Below are positions 8,159-16,826 of a stretch of DNA of 64,000 nt, piece after piece; the first letter of the stretch is position 1; the number at the start of each line of letters is the position of its first letter. A program made the position numbers and the translations under genes. The stretch lies in the NCBI GenBank assembly GCA_021774445.1, contig JAJFJA010000057.1, forward strand, positions 62,001 to 126,000, written 5' to 3'. The notes under the pieces were generated by a model. The model saw nothing but the letters and a program-made list of their open reading frames with translations. It searched no databases and was not told the origin of the DNA. The stretch is from Alphaproteobacteria bacterium. GTDB lineage: Bacteria > Pseudomonadota > Alphaproteobacteria > UBA6615.

Positions 8159-9142
8159 ATGCGACATACATTCCTAAAGACCGTGTCCGCGGTTGGCGCG
8201 CTAGTCGTGCTTGGCGCCGGCAGCGCCTATGCCGAGAAGTGGGACATGCCGATGGCTTATTCGGCGACCAACTTCCACTCGGCGACCGGCGCTGAGTTTG
8301 CCAAATGCATCACCACGGGAACCGGCGGAGAAATTGAGGTCGTGACCCATCCGTCCGGCTCGCTGTTCAAGGGTGCCGACATCAAGCGCGCCATTCAAAC
8401 GGGCCAGGCCCCGATCGGCGAGCGCCTGCTGTCCGGCCACCAGAACGAGAACGCGATATTCGGGATCGATTCCATACCGTTCCTGGCGACGTCCTTCGAC
8501 GACGCCGCCAAGCTTTGGGAAGCCGCCAAGCCGACCATGACCAAGATCCTGGATGACCAGAATATGGTTCTGCTCTATGCCGTGCCATGGCCGCCGCAGG
8601 GCTTGTACTTCAAGAAAGAAGTCGATTCCGTGGCCGACATGAAGGGTGTCAAGTTCCGGTCCTACAACACGGCGACCGCGCGTCTGGCCGAGCTTTCCGG
8701 CATGCTTCCGGTGTCGATCGAGGCGGCGGAAATTTCCCAGGCCTTCGCGACGGGTGTTGCCGACTCAATGATCTCATCCGGGGCGACGGGGTATGATCGT
8801 AAGGTTTGGGAGAGCCTGACCCACTTCTACGAGGTCGACGCCTGGTTGCCGCGCAACTACGTCATGGTCAACAAGGATGCCTGGAACGGCACAAGCGAGG
8901 CCAATCGAAATGTCATTCGGGCCTGCGCTGGTTTGGCCGAATATGCCGGGACATGGCGCGCCGTCGACTACACTCAGTTCACTCTGAGAGGCCTCAGAGA
9001 TGGTGGCATGGAAGTCGGGCCGGCCAGTGAGCAATTGACCGAAGACCTGAGAGCGATCGGTGAGACGATGACCGCCGAGTGGCTTGAGAAAGCTGGCGAA
9101 GAAGGCAGAGCGATTGTCGAAGCCTACCAAGCCATGAAGTAG
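8159..9142 (+). CDS. dctP: TRAP transporter solute-binding protein (DctP family)
   Basis: This 327-residue periplasmic protein has a Sec signal peptide (basic MRHTFLK, hydrophobic core, cleavage near AYA-EKW). AGGGAGAGC precedes the ATG. DctP features include SGSLFKGADIKRAIQTGQ and MKGVKFRSYN, whose Arg (about residue 167) is the usual carboxylate-binding arginine of TRAP binding proteins. A carboxylate substrate is therefore likely, consistent with amino-acid or hydroxy-acid uptake. The dctQ and dctM genes follow, separated from it by a strong stem-loop, so the binding protein may be made in excess over the membrane parts. Confidence 0.9.
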   Translation: MRHTFLKTVSAVGALVVLGAGSAYAEKWDMPMAYSATNFHSATGAEFAKCITTGTGGEIEVVTHPSGSLFKGADIKRAIQTGQAPIGERLLSGHQNENAIFGIDSIPFLATSFDDAAKLWEAAKPTMTKILDDQNMVLLYAVPWPPQGLYFKKEVDSVADMKGVKFRSYNTATARLAELSGMLPVSIEAAEISQAFATGVADSMISSGATGYDRKVWESLTHFYEVDAWLPRNYVMVNKDAWNGTSEANRNVIRACAGLAEYAGTWRAVDYTQFTLRGLRDGGMEVGPASEQLTEDLRAIGETMTAEWLEKAGEEGRAIVEAYQAMK

Positions 9143-9169
9143 GCCAAGCCATGAAATAAGTTTGTGTTT

Positions 9170-9193
9170 GGGAGGTTGTTTCGGCAACCTCCC
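9170..9193 (+). terminator. Stem-loop between dctP and dctQ
   Basis: A perfect 9 bp stem, GGGAGGTTG at 9170-9178 with CAACCTCCC at 9185-9193, encloses a TTTCGG loop. No T-run follows, so full termination is unlikely. Such hairpins after binding-protein genes usually stabilise the upstream message or attenuate the downstream genes. Confidence 0.6.
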
Positions 9194-9222
9194 ACTTACC
9201 CGCGCTTATGTAAGGGGGCGAC

Positions 9223-9744
9223 ATGGCGGCGTTTGGGGCATCCGCTCGCAAGGTTTTGGACCGGGTCTACGCCGGTTGCGGCGTTATCGCGGCGCTGTTT
9301 CTCATCGCTATATTATCGTTGATCCTGTTGCAAATGCTGGCCCGTTGGACCGGAGAAGTATTTCCCGGCGCGCCGGACTACGCCGGGTATTGCATGGCCG
9401 CGGCGTCTTTCTTCGCCTTTGCCCACGCGCTCAACCGCGGCGCTCATATCCGCGTCAGCATGATCTTGAACATGGTCGGTCCGAAAGCCCGGCGCCTCAT
9501 GGAGGTCTGGTGTTTCGCCGTCGCCATCGGGCTCGGTTGGTATTTCAGCTATTTCGCCATCAAGAACACCTACTGGTCCTGGAAGTTTAACGATATCAGT
9601 CAAGGCCAGGACGCGACCCCGTTGTGGATCCCCCAGACCGCGATGGTCCTGGGCAGCATCGTTTTTGCCATCGCGCTCACCGATCACTTGATCCACGTCA
9701 TCCTCTCGGGTCGTCACCGCATCGAATCCGAAGTGGTCAAGTAA
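9223..9744 (+). CDS. dctQ: TRAP transporter small membrane subunit (DctQ family)
   Basis: This 173-residue protein has four hydrophobic segments (around residues 15-38, 50-70, 90-112 and 132-155), the standard DctQ topology. The segment FFAFAHALNRGAHIRV contains the conserved GxHIRV motif of this subunit. With DctM it forms the inner-membrane part of a secondary transporter driven by an ion gradient and fed by the DctP protein. GGGGGCG lies upstream of the ATG. The gene ends 13 bp before dctM. Confidence 0.88.
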   Translation: MAAFGASARKVLDRVYAGCGVIAALFLIAILSLILLQMLARWTGEVFPGAPDYAGYCMAAASFFAFAHALNRGAHIRVSMILNMVGPKARRLMEVWCFAVAIGLGWYFSYFAIKNTYWSWKFNDISQGQDATPLWIPQTAMVLGSIVFAIALTDHLIHVILSGRHRIESEVVK

Positions 9745-9757
9745 GGGAGAGAACGCA

Positions 9758-11071
9758 GTGGGTGAATTTGGGCCTATCGCCATCTTCCTGTTTATTCTGT
9801 TCCTGCTGCTCGGCTCCGGTGTCTGGGTCGGTTTAGCCCTGTTGGGTGTGGCCTTCGTCGGCATGGAATTGTTCACCTCCCGTCCGGTGGGTGACATCAT
9901 GATCACCACCATCTGGACCGCCTCGTCCTCATGGACGCTGACCGCCCTGCCGCTGTTCATTTGGATGGGCGAAATTCTTTATCGGACGCGGCTGTCGGAG
10001 GATATGTTCCGCGGCTTGTCGCCGTGGCTGGCGCGCCTGCCGGGCGGCCTGGTGCATACCAACATCGTCGGCTGCACGGTTTTTGCCGCCGTCTCGGGAT
10101 CGTCGGCGGCCACGCTGACCACCGTCGGCAAGATGTCGATACCGGAACTGCGCAAACGCGAATACCCGGAGCACATGATCATCGGCACGCTCACGGGCGC
10201 GGCCACCCTGGGGCTCATGATCCCACCGTCGCTGACCCTGATCGTCTATGGCGTCACCATCAACGAGTCGATCTCGAAGCTCTTTATGGCGGGTATCCTG
10301 CCGGGCCTGGTTCTGGCGACCATGTTCATGGGTTACGTCGCCATCACGTCGCAGGTCTCCAGCAAGTTCAACCCGATTGCTGAACCGCGGATGAGCTTCG
10401 GCCAGAAGGTCGCCAACTCCCGGTTCCTCATTCCGGTGGTTTGCCTGATCCTGGTGGTCATCGGATCCATGTACGCCGGATTCGCGACCGCCACCGAGGC
10501 CGCGGCCTTTGGCGTCGTCGGGTCGCTGGTGTTGGCGGCTAGCCAAGGATCTCTGACCTGGACGACGTTCACCCAAAGCCTTATGGGGGCAACGCGCACC
10601 TCCGCGATGATCGCTTTGATCCTGGCCGGCGCCGCCTTCCTGTCCTTGTCGATGGGCTTCACCGGCCTGCCGAGGGCACTCGCCGAATGGATCTCGATTT
10701 TGGAATTGAGCCGCTTCGAGCTGCTGATGGTGCTGCTGATATTCTACATCGTTATCGGCATGTTTCTGGACGGCATCTCCTCGGTCGTTTTGACCATGGC
10801 GGTGGTTGAACCGATGATCCGCTCGGCGGGAATCGACGTGATTTGGTTCGGCATATTCATCGTCGTCGTCGTCGAAATGGCGCAGATCACGCCGCCGATC
10901 GGGTTCAATCTGTTCGTCATGCAGGGCATCACCAACCACGAAATGGGCTACATATCGAAAGCCGCCATCCCGATGTTCCTGATCATGGTGCTGATGGTAT
11001 TCGTGTTGATCTTCATCCCGGAGCTGGCGACTTACCTGCCGGACAACATGCGGACCATCAATTCCCGGTGA
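9758..11071 (+). CDS. dctM: TRAP transporter large permease (DctM family)
   Basis: This 437-residue, highly hydrophobic protein starts with GTG at 9758 after GGGAGAG. It has about 12 membrane helices and DctM motifs such as NIVGCTVFAAVSGSSAAT and MIPPSLTLIVYGV near the middle, and QITPPIGFNLFVMQG near the end. It is the translocation channel of the TRAP system. It is followed after 22 bp by the enolase-superfamily gene, which is probably in the same operon. Confidence 0.92.
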   Translation: MGEFGPIAIFLFILFLLLGSGVWVGLALLGVAFVGMELFTSRPVGDIMITTIWTASSSWTLTALPLFIWMGEILYRTRLSEDMFRGLSPWLARLPGGLVHTNIVGCTVFAAVSGSSAATLTTVGKMSIPELRKREYPEHMIIGTLTGAATLGLMIPPSLTLIVYGVTINESISKLFMAGILPGLVLATMFMGYVAITSQVSSKFNPIAEPRMSFGQKVANSRFLIPVVCLILVVIGSMYAGFATATEAAAFGVVGSLVLAASQGSLTWTTFTQSLMGATRTSAMIALILAGAAFLSLSMGFTGLPRALAEWISILELSRFELLMVLLIFYIVIGMFLDGISSVVLTMAVVEPMIRSAGIDVIWFGIFIVVVVEMAQITPPIGFNLFVMQGITNHEMGYISKAAIPMFLIMVLMVFVLIFIPELATYLPDNMRTINSR

Positions 11072-11093
11072 CGCTTCTTGAGGGCAAACGAAA

Positions 11094-12236
11094 TTGGCGC
11101 ACGCTCACAGGCTGCAATCGGGCCGCGTTCACATCGTCGAGATACCGGTAACGGAGACGCATTCGCACGGCAGCGGTGACGTCGCTTCGATAAAGACCGT
11201 TATTCTGGAACTGACGACCGATACCGGGATCACCGGCTGGGGCGAAGCCTCACCCTGGCCCGTCTTTTCCGGTACCGCGGAGGGCAATGCCAGTACGCTG
11301 GACAGTTATTTCATCCCGGCGATTTTGGGCCGCGATCCGTTTGATGTAGACGTCCTTATGGCCGCGGCTGAGGCCAGTGTCGTCCATTGCTCGGAAGCCA
11401 AGGCCGCGCTCGAGACGGCCTTGCTGGACATCATGGGCAAGGCGCTGGACGTCCCCGTCTACGCCCTGTTGGGCGGCCGTCATCGCGATCGGGTCGCATT
11501 GAGTTTCTCCATCGCCAACCCGAATTTCGACGAGGATTTCGCCAAGGCGGAGCGGTTGTTTGACGATGGCGTGCGCATTTTCAAGCTCAAGACCGGCTTC
11601 AAGGATCATGCCTTTGATTTGCTGCGTCTGGAACGGCTGCGGACGAGGTTTCCGGACCAGTTGGATCTGCGCATCGACTACAACCAAGGTATGTCGGCGA
11701 CCACGGCTTTGCCTCGGCTCCGCGATGTCGAGGATTTTCGGTTGTCTTTCATCGAACAACCGGTTCCCCGCGATAACCTGGAGGCCATGGCCCATCTAAC
11801 CCAGGCCCTAACCACCCCCGTAATGGCGGACGAATCGGTCTTCAGTCCGCGAGAAGCCTTGATCGGGGCACAGTTGCGGGTCGCCGACATCTTCAGCTTG
11901 AAGATCATGAAAAGCGGCGGCTTGCGTCGCGCCATGGACGTTGCCGCCATCGCCAAAGCCGCCGGCATCGGTGTCTATGGTGGTTGCATGTTCGAGACAG
12001 GGATAGCCCATGCGGCGGGGGCGCATTTGATGGCGGCTTTGCCGGCCCTGGAACTGGGCTGCGAGTTCTATATGGCGACTTACTATTTGACCGAGGACAT
12101 TCTGACCGAGCCATTCCCGGTCAAAGACGGCTATGTCCACATCCCTTCAGGCCCGGGGCTCGGCATTGATGTTGATCGCGAACGGCTCGAAAACCACGCT
12201 CTACAAACGCTCAAAACGCAAAAGTGGCGCCGCTGA
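11094..12236 (+). CDS. Mandelate racemase/muconate lactonizing enzyme-family protein (enolase superfamily)
   Basis: The apparent start is the TTG at 11094, 22 bp after dctM, with GAGGGC upstream, giving 380 residues. The active-site set of the MLE-type subgroup is complete: KLK (Lys 164/166), metal ligands in DYNQG, FIEQP and MADESVF, and a second lysine in SLKIMKSGG. Two lysines on opposite faces of the barrel are typical of dipeptide epimerases, o-succinylbenzoate synthases, N-acylamino-acid racemases and muconate cycloisomerases. Here an amino-acid-derivative epimerase or a lactone cycloisomerase would fit the neighbours. The exact reaction is not decidable from sequence. Confidence 0.85.
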   Translation: MAHAHRLQSGRVHIVEIPVTETHSHGSGDVASIKTVILELTTDTGITGWGEASPWPVFSGTAEGNASTLDSYFIPAILGRDPFDVDVLMAAAEASVVHCSEAKAALETALLDIMGKALDVPVYALLGGRHRDRVALSFSIANPNFDEDFAKAERLFDDGVRIFKLKTGFKDHAFDLLRLERLRTRFPDQLDLRIDYNQGMSATTALPRLRDVEDFRLSFIEQPVPRDNLEAMAHLTQALTTPVMADESVFSPREALIGAQLRVADIFSLKIMKSGGLRRAMDVAAIAKAAGIGVYGGCMFETGIAHAAGAHLMAALPALELGCEFYMATYYLTEDILTEPFPVKDGYVHIPSGPGLGIDVDRERLENHALQTLKTQKWRR

Positions 12237-12301
12237 GAGATTGCCTCTCCACGCTTTTGGCGCACCTAGCTCCGGCACGGCAAGTCGATTTCAGGACGCA
12301 G

Positions 12302-13209
12302 ATGGAAAAATCGTCGAGCGATAAGGTTGCCGTCGGTGTTGCCTTCGGTTTGGCAGGCGCTCTGATCTGGGGCACCTGGCCGGCCCTGTCGCGGCTTGCC
12401 GTTCAGCAGACCTTGACGCCCCTGGACATCGTTGCGTTGCGCTTCGCCGTCGCCGGACCGCTGTTGCTGCCGCTGTTCTGGCGCCGCGGCATCGCCGCGA
12501 TCGGCTGGCCTGCGGCTTTGCTGCTCACCTGCGGGGCCGGAGCGCCCTATGTCGTGGTCGTTACCTGGGGCCTGGAATTCGCCCCCGCCGCCCATTTCGG
12601 CGTTATCGCCCCCAGCACCATGCTGACTTGCTCGACCTTGGGCGGCTGGCTGATCCTGCGCGACAAGCCCTCGACCGCCCGGCTGATCGGCCTGGCGGTT
12701 ATCCTGGGCGGCGCGCCCTGATCGGCTGGCAGGCCCAACCGGGCGCCGGCCCCGGCGACCGAACGTGGGTCGGCGACCTGCTGTTTGCCACCGGCGGCTT
12801 TCTATGGGCCTGTTACACGATCGCCAGCCGTTATCTGAAGGTCGATTCCGCCCATGCGACGGCGGTTGTCGCCGTCCTTTCCATGATCCTCTTCCTGCCG
12901 CTTTACGCCATATTCGTCGGCCCGGCCGTTTTCGCGGCCCCCGTGTCCGAATTGCTTTTTCAGGGTGTTTACCAAGGCATCTTCGTCTCGATCCTGGCCT
13001 TAACCTTCTACACCCGGGCGGTGATGATTCTCGGCGCCGGCCGTGGCGCCATTTTCACCGCGTTGATACCCGGACTGACGGTGATATTGGCCCTCCCGCT
13101 ACTCGGCGAAATCCCGACCGGGCTGGAGATCGCTGGCGTCATCGCCGTCAGCCTCGGCATGATCTTGGCGCTTGGACTGATTCGCCGCCGCCAGGTCGCG
13201 CGTTCTTAG
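12302..13209 (+). pseudogene. EamA/DMT-family transporter split by a frameshift
   Basis: Two adjoining frames together encode one protein of about 300 residues with ten hydrophobic segments, the EamA (10-TMS drug/metabolite transporter) pattern. The first half begins at the ATG at 12302 (FGLAGALIWGTWPALSRL) and stops at a TGA at 12719-12721. The second half continues in another frame from about 12712 (ALIGWQAQPG...FATGGFLWACYTIASRYL) to the stop at 13209. One missing base in the GC-rich run 12708-12720 explains it. It is either a true pseudogene or a sequencing/assembly error. If intact it would export an amino acid or metabolite from the catabolic cluster. Confidence 0.8.
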
Positions 13210-13247
13210 CAAACGCCGCCCCGCCAACGCCGCAAGTTCGGCGATGC

Positions 13248-14492
13248 TTACGCCGTCTCAGCGAGCAAGGCGTCCATCGTCGCGATGGCACCAAGCAGGC
13301 TCAGGCCGGTGTGGTAGCCAGGATCGAGATCGGGTGTCGCCGGCACATAGTCCAACGGCCCGTTCTGGCTCTGCGTATGGTAGGCGACCGGCGGATCATC
13401 ACGCCAAAAATGCGCGAAAAAAGCCTCGTGGGCACGGCGCCAGGTGGCCAGGCTAGCGGGGTTTCGGGTACGGCCGAAGGCCGCCGCCGCCGCCCGGATT
13501 GTTTCGGGCAGCGCCCACCAGGGATAGTGACCCATCGGCGGTTCGCCGCCGCTTAAGGAGATGCGGACGTCGATGCCCGGCGGCGTGAAGCCGAGTGAAA
13601 AACACGTCAAGAGCACCTGCTCGATAGCGCCGACCAAATCGGCGTCCGCGTCATCCGGCAGGCACTCGAGGGCGAAACCGGCGAATTCGATGGCATGTCC
13701 GGGATTGCAGCGATCCTGACCGGCGACGTCATGCATGGCGCCCCGCGGCAACGCCCCGCCGCCGTCATCGACGTGGTGGGTCAATACATGCTCTATGAAG
13801 CCGATATCGAACTTTGCCCGGTCGCCGAAGCCCAAATGCCGCAGCAGCGCTGCCGCGCCGAGCATGATCATGCGCGGCGCATAATCCGCAGCGTACTGTA
13901 GGGTCCCCTGATCTTGAAACGGCTGTTTCTCGTCGCTGACAAACCGCCCCTGCTCAACCGACTGCACCACGCGATGCAACCCGGCAAGGTAGGTGTCGCA
14001 GGCGGACGGATCGAAACGTGTCGCCGCGATCAACAGCCCCTTCAGCACGAAGATGTCGCTATAGCTGTGGAAGCGCCCGGCTGCCGCCTGAGGTTCGGCC
14101 ACATCGCCGGCACCAGGACAGATCGGGTTGAGATCGCCATCATAATAGAAATAGCCGCGACCATGCCGGTCATACAGATCGGCCAGGGCCGGATACAGCA
14201 GCCGCGCCGCCTCCAGCAGCCGCGCCGCCAGGTCGGGTGCCTCGGTTTCGCAGAAATCCGCGTGGCGTATCAAGGCTTCCAGCCCGCGGCCTTGGATCCA
14301 GCCATAAAGGATATCGGGCGCGCGCCAGCCATCGGCGGCCGTGTAATCCCGCAACGTGATGCTGCTCATCTTGGTGTTGAGAAACGCGCCATGCAGCCGC
14401 GGACGCGCCAGCATCCATTCCATGCTGCGCACCGCCGAGCTCGCGTAAAGATCCCGCGCTGCCGCCAGCCATATCTTATCATCGGGCTTCAT
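13248..14492 (-). CDS. AGE-like (alpha/alpha)6-barrel protein
   Basis: This 414-residue protein has no signal peptide or membrane helix. The motif GHYPWWALPETIRAAA near the C-terminus resembles the HPLWWPQVE catalytic-histidine segment of N-acylglucosamine 2-epimerases and cellobiose 2-epimerases. Repeated Trp/aromatic-rich helices (ADGWRAPDILYGWIQGRG, RGYFYYDGD) fit an (alpha/alpha)6 toroid. Its relatives epimerise or isomerise sugars. It is probably co-transcribed with the upstream Rieske-domain gene (78 bp gap, same strand), which suggests an unusual oxidative or carbohydrate function. Fold assignment is moderate; the reaction is unknown. Confidence 0.6.
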   Translation of the reverse strand: MKPDDKIWLAAARDLYASSAVRSMEWMLARPRLHGAFLNTKMSSITLRDYTAADGWRAPDILYGWIQGRGLEALIRHADFCETEAPDLAARLLEAARLLYPALADLYDRHGRGYFYYDGDLNPICPGAGDVAEPQAAAGRFHSYSDIFVLKGLLIAATRFDPSACDTYLAGLHRVVQSVEQGRFVSDEKQPFQDQGTLQYAADYAPRMIMLGAAALLRHLGFGDRAKFDIGFIEHVLTHHVDDGGGALPRGAMHDVAGQDRCNPGHAIEFAGFALECLPDDADADLVGAIEQVLLTCFSLGFTPPGIDVRISLSGGEPPMGHYPWWALPETIRAAAAAFGRTRNPASLATWRRAHEAFFAHFWRDDPPVAYHTQSQNGPLDYVPATPDLDPGYHTGLSLLGAIATMDALLAETA

Positions 14493-14570
14493 TGTCTAGT
14501 CGCCTTGCGAGCTGTTCTCCCGGAACCTCCGGCACGCGTTCGCCGGCACGAATTGGCTGCCGCCTCCGGT

Positions 14571-16145
14571 TTAGCCCGCGGTGGCCACGAAATCCAGCAT
14601 CTGCCGGGCCGTCCGCCGCACATGCTTGCGTTTCATGCGGGCCTTGAGCAGACGGTTCGCGCCGGCCAGCACGGTGGCGCCTGCCGGGCCATGCCGTTCC
14701 GCCCGTGCCGCCAGGGTCGTCTTGAGGCGATGCACGGATTCGATGTATTCGCCGCGGCCATGGTCGAAAAGCCCGTCGACGGCCTCGGCCAGGAACGCCT
14801 CCTCGTCATCGACCCGCCATGCGTCCTTGTCCTGGCTCGCCTCTGTATAGGGCGCGTTACGGCCGGCGAAACACGCCATCTGCAGCAGCCCCGCCGGCCA
14901 CAATTCCGGAAAACGCTCACAAGTGACACGCACCGCATTGGCGAACGTCAAACCGTGGCTGAGCGCCAGCCAACCAAAATTATCCGCGATCTTGTTGTCG
15001 GTGCGTTCCTCCGTGTTGGTGTCGAAGGTCAGCAGGTTGGTCGCATTGGCGCCCAACAGCGCCTGGTAGAGATCATGACGCACCGCCCGGCTATGTGCCA
15101 CCGTCAGCGCCAAGGCCTTGCCGGTGTTGAGGCCGGCATAATCCTCGTGGCTGGGCGTCTGATCGTCGCCGTCGCCCCACGCGGCCAAGGCCGGCCCATA
15201 GCCGCGAAACGCCGGGATCAGATCCTCTCGCCGCCCATAGATCAAGCCACGCACCAAGGCCAGCAGCACCGGTGCCGCGACCTTGTTGCCCAACCGCCCG
15301 ATCAGTTCGCCCGCCTTGCCGACATAGATCAGCGCATGACCGAAATCCTGGTAATGCGCCAGGGCCGCCCGGCTCAGACCGCGCGCCAAGTCATCGAAAC
15401 CCAGCCCCGCCGCCAAACCGCCGCGGATCATGGCGATGGCAGCGCTCTGATTCTCCCCCTCCATCGCCGCGACGAAGCCGTCCTCGTCATAGGGCGATGT
15501 AGCGTCTCCATAGGGGTATTGCGGCTGGCGCAGTACGTCGTCGGCCATATGGCCGATCGCTTCCATGGCGCAGGCCAACTGTGCCACCGCGTCGCCCTCG
15601 AACTCGTCATGCAGCGCCAGCCAATCGGCGGCCCCGGCATAAGCGTGGGTCATGCCCCATTCGAGCCGGTCGTGCGACCATCCTATGGCCTCGGCAACCG
15701 CCTCTTTCAGGGTTCTGCCGCCGCTCTGCCAGCGCGCCAACTCTCGTCCCAGCCGCGCATAGGCGTTGTCGTCGAAGGCGTCCCGCAGACTCTGCAGAAT
15801 AGCTTGCTGTTTTTCCCCGGCCGGTAGCTCCGTCAGGTCGAGCCAGATGCCATCGTCGCGCAGCGCGACCGGATAGGTTCGCAGACGATCGCCGCCATAG
15901 AGACTCTCGCCGGTTTTCAGATCGAACTTCCAATTATGCCAATTGCAGGTCAACAGGCAGCCCCCGTCGAGCGACCCCTCGCTCAACGGATAGCCTTCAT
16001 GCGGACAGCGGTTATTGCAGGCCAGAATGCCGTCGGCCGTGTCGAACAGCACGATTTGCCGGCCCTCCGGCCGCACCACCAGATGTCCCGCATCCTTCAA
16101 ATCGGCTCGATCTGCGGCCCGCACCCAGTTTCGTAATTTGCCCAT
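14571..16145 (-). CDS. Rieske [2Fe-2S] protein with long helical C-terminal domain
   Basis: This 524-residue protein has two parts. Residues 1-100 form a ferredoxin-like Rieske domain with cluster ligands C47-x-H49 and C67-x-x-H70 (CPHEGYPLSEG, CNWHNWKF). The remaining 420 residues are mostly helical and rich in conserved-looking His and Tyr (LAHYQDFGHALIYVGKAGEL, TPSHEDYAGLN, LTVAHSRAVRHDL). This is not the catalytic domain of ring-hydroxylating oxygenases. It recalls questin-oxidase-like (PF14027) proteins only loosely. The cluster probably supplies electrons to whatever the second domain does. No signal peptide is visible. The gene is followed by the AGE-like gene. Confidence 0.65.
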   Translation of the reverse strand: MGKLRNWVRAADRADLKDAGHLVVRPEGRQIVLFDTADGILACNNRCPHEGYPLSEGSLDGGCLLTCNWHNWKFDLKTGESLYGGDRLRTYPVALRDDGIWLDLTELPAGEKQQAILQSLRDAFDDNAYARLGRELARWQSGGRTLKEAVAEAIGWSHDRLEWGMTHAYAGAADWLALHDEFEGDAVAQLACAMEAIGHMADDVLRQPQYPYGDATSPYDEDGFVAAMEGENQSAAIAMIRGGLAAGLGFDDLARGLSRAALAHYQDFGHALIYVGKAGELIGRLGNKVAAPVLLALVRGLIYGRREDLIPAFRGYGPALAAWGDGDDQTPSHEDYAGLNTGKALALTVAHSRAVRHDLYQALLGANATNLLTFDTNTEERTDNKIADNFGWLALSHGLTFANAVRVTCERFPELWPAGLLQMACFAGRNAPYTEASQDKDAWRVDDEEAFLAEAVDGLFDHGRGEYIESVHRLKTTLAARAERHGPAGATVLAGANRLLKARMKRKHVRRTARQMLDFVATAG

Positions 16146-16381
16146 GCTGTCCTCCCGCTTGCGCAGAAGATCAGTTCGCGCCTTGGCGCGGTCAATATCT
16201 GGCCGTCATTTTCTGCCAATCCGGTGGCCTTGCCCATGGCCGGCGGCGCCCATAAGCTCGGTCATCGAAATGCCGCCAATCAGCCATCCGGTCTGGCGCC
16301 ACGACTTTGATTTTCCCGCCCGCACCCTCCGGTCCGCGTGGCGCGGACGCGACGCCGGCACAATTCGGGAGCGACAAGCCC

Positions 16382-16819
16382 ATGACCGACAGCGACATCC
16401 ACTGCCATAGCGCCAGCATCGCCGTCGCGGTGAGCCCGGAAGCCGCCTTTGCCTTCATGGCCGACGGCGTCAAGCAAGGCAATTGGTCCTTTGGCAGTTG
16501 GCAACGCAGCCAGGTCGGCGATGATCTGTTTACCGGCACCTCGCTGATGACCGGCCAGCAGTCCTTCGTCCGCATCACGGCCGATCCGCAAAAACTGTTG
16601 ATCGACTATGCGGTCGGTCCCGCGCCCGACCAACTTTCGCCGCGTATCATGGCGCGCATCATCCCCGGCGATGTACTCGGTCTCGAGCCCGGGCATTGCT
16701 TGATCAGTCTTATTGTTTGGCGTACCGCTGACATGTCGGACCAGCGCTGGCACCAGCTTTCGGTCTCCCACGAGACCGAGATGTACCTCATCCGTCATTT
16801 GCTCGAGAGCGGCGCCTGA
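16382..16819 (+). CDS. SRPBCC/START-like domain protein
   Basis: This 145-residue protein starts at the ATG at 16382 with GGGAG upstream. Its single domain (IAVAVSPEAAFAFMADG at the start, long C-terminal helix HETEMYLIRHLLE) has the beta-helix-beta layout of SRPBCC small-molecule-binding proteins. Such proteins bind or sequester hydrophobic ligands, act as cyclases, or work as polyketide aromatase-like factors. It is divergent from the Rieske gene and lies 7 bp before the DUF938 gene, so those two are probably translated together. The ligand is unknown. Confidence 0.6.
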   Translation: MTDSDIHCHSASIAVAVSPEAAFAFMADGVKQGNWSFGSWQRSQVGDDLFTGTSLMTGQQSFVRITADPQKLLIDYAVGPAPDQLSPRIMARIIPGDVLGLEPGHCLISLIVWRTADMSDQRWHQLSVSHETEMYLIRHLLESGA

Positions 16820-16826
16820 GCCACGG

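Noticed and set aside
13914..15827. Open frame of 637 codons on the plus strand opposite the AGE-like and Rieske genes
   Set aside because: It spans the gap between two real minus-strand genes, is Arg/Gln/His rich and has no domain pattern.
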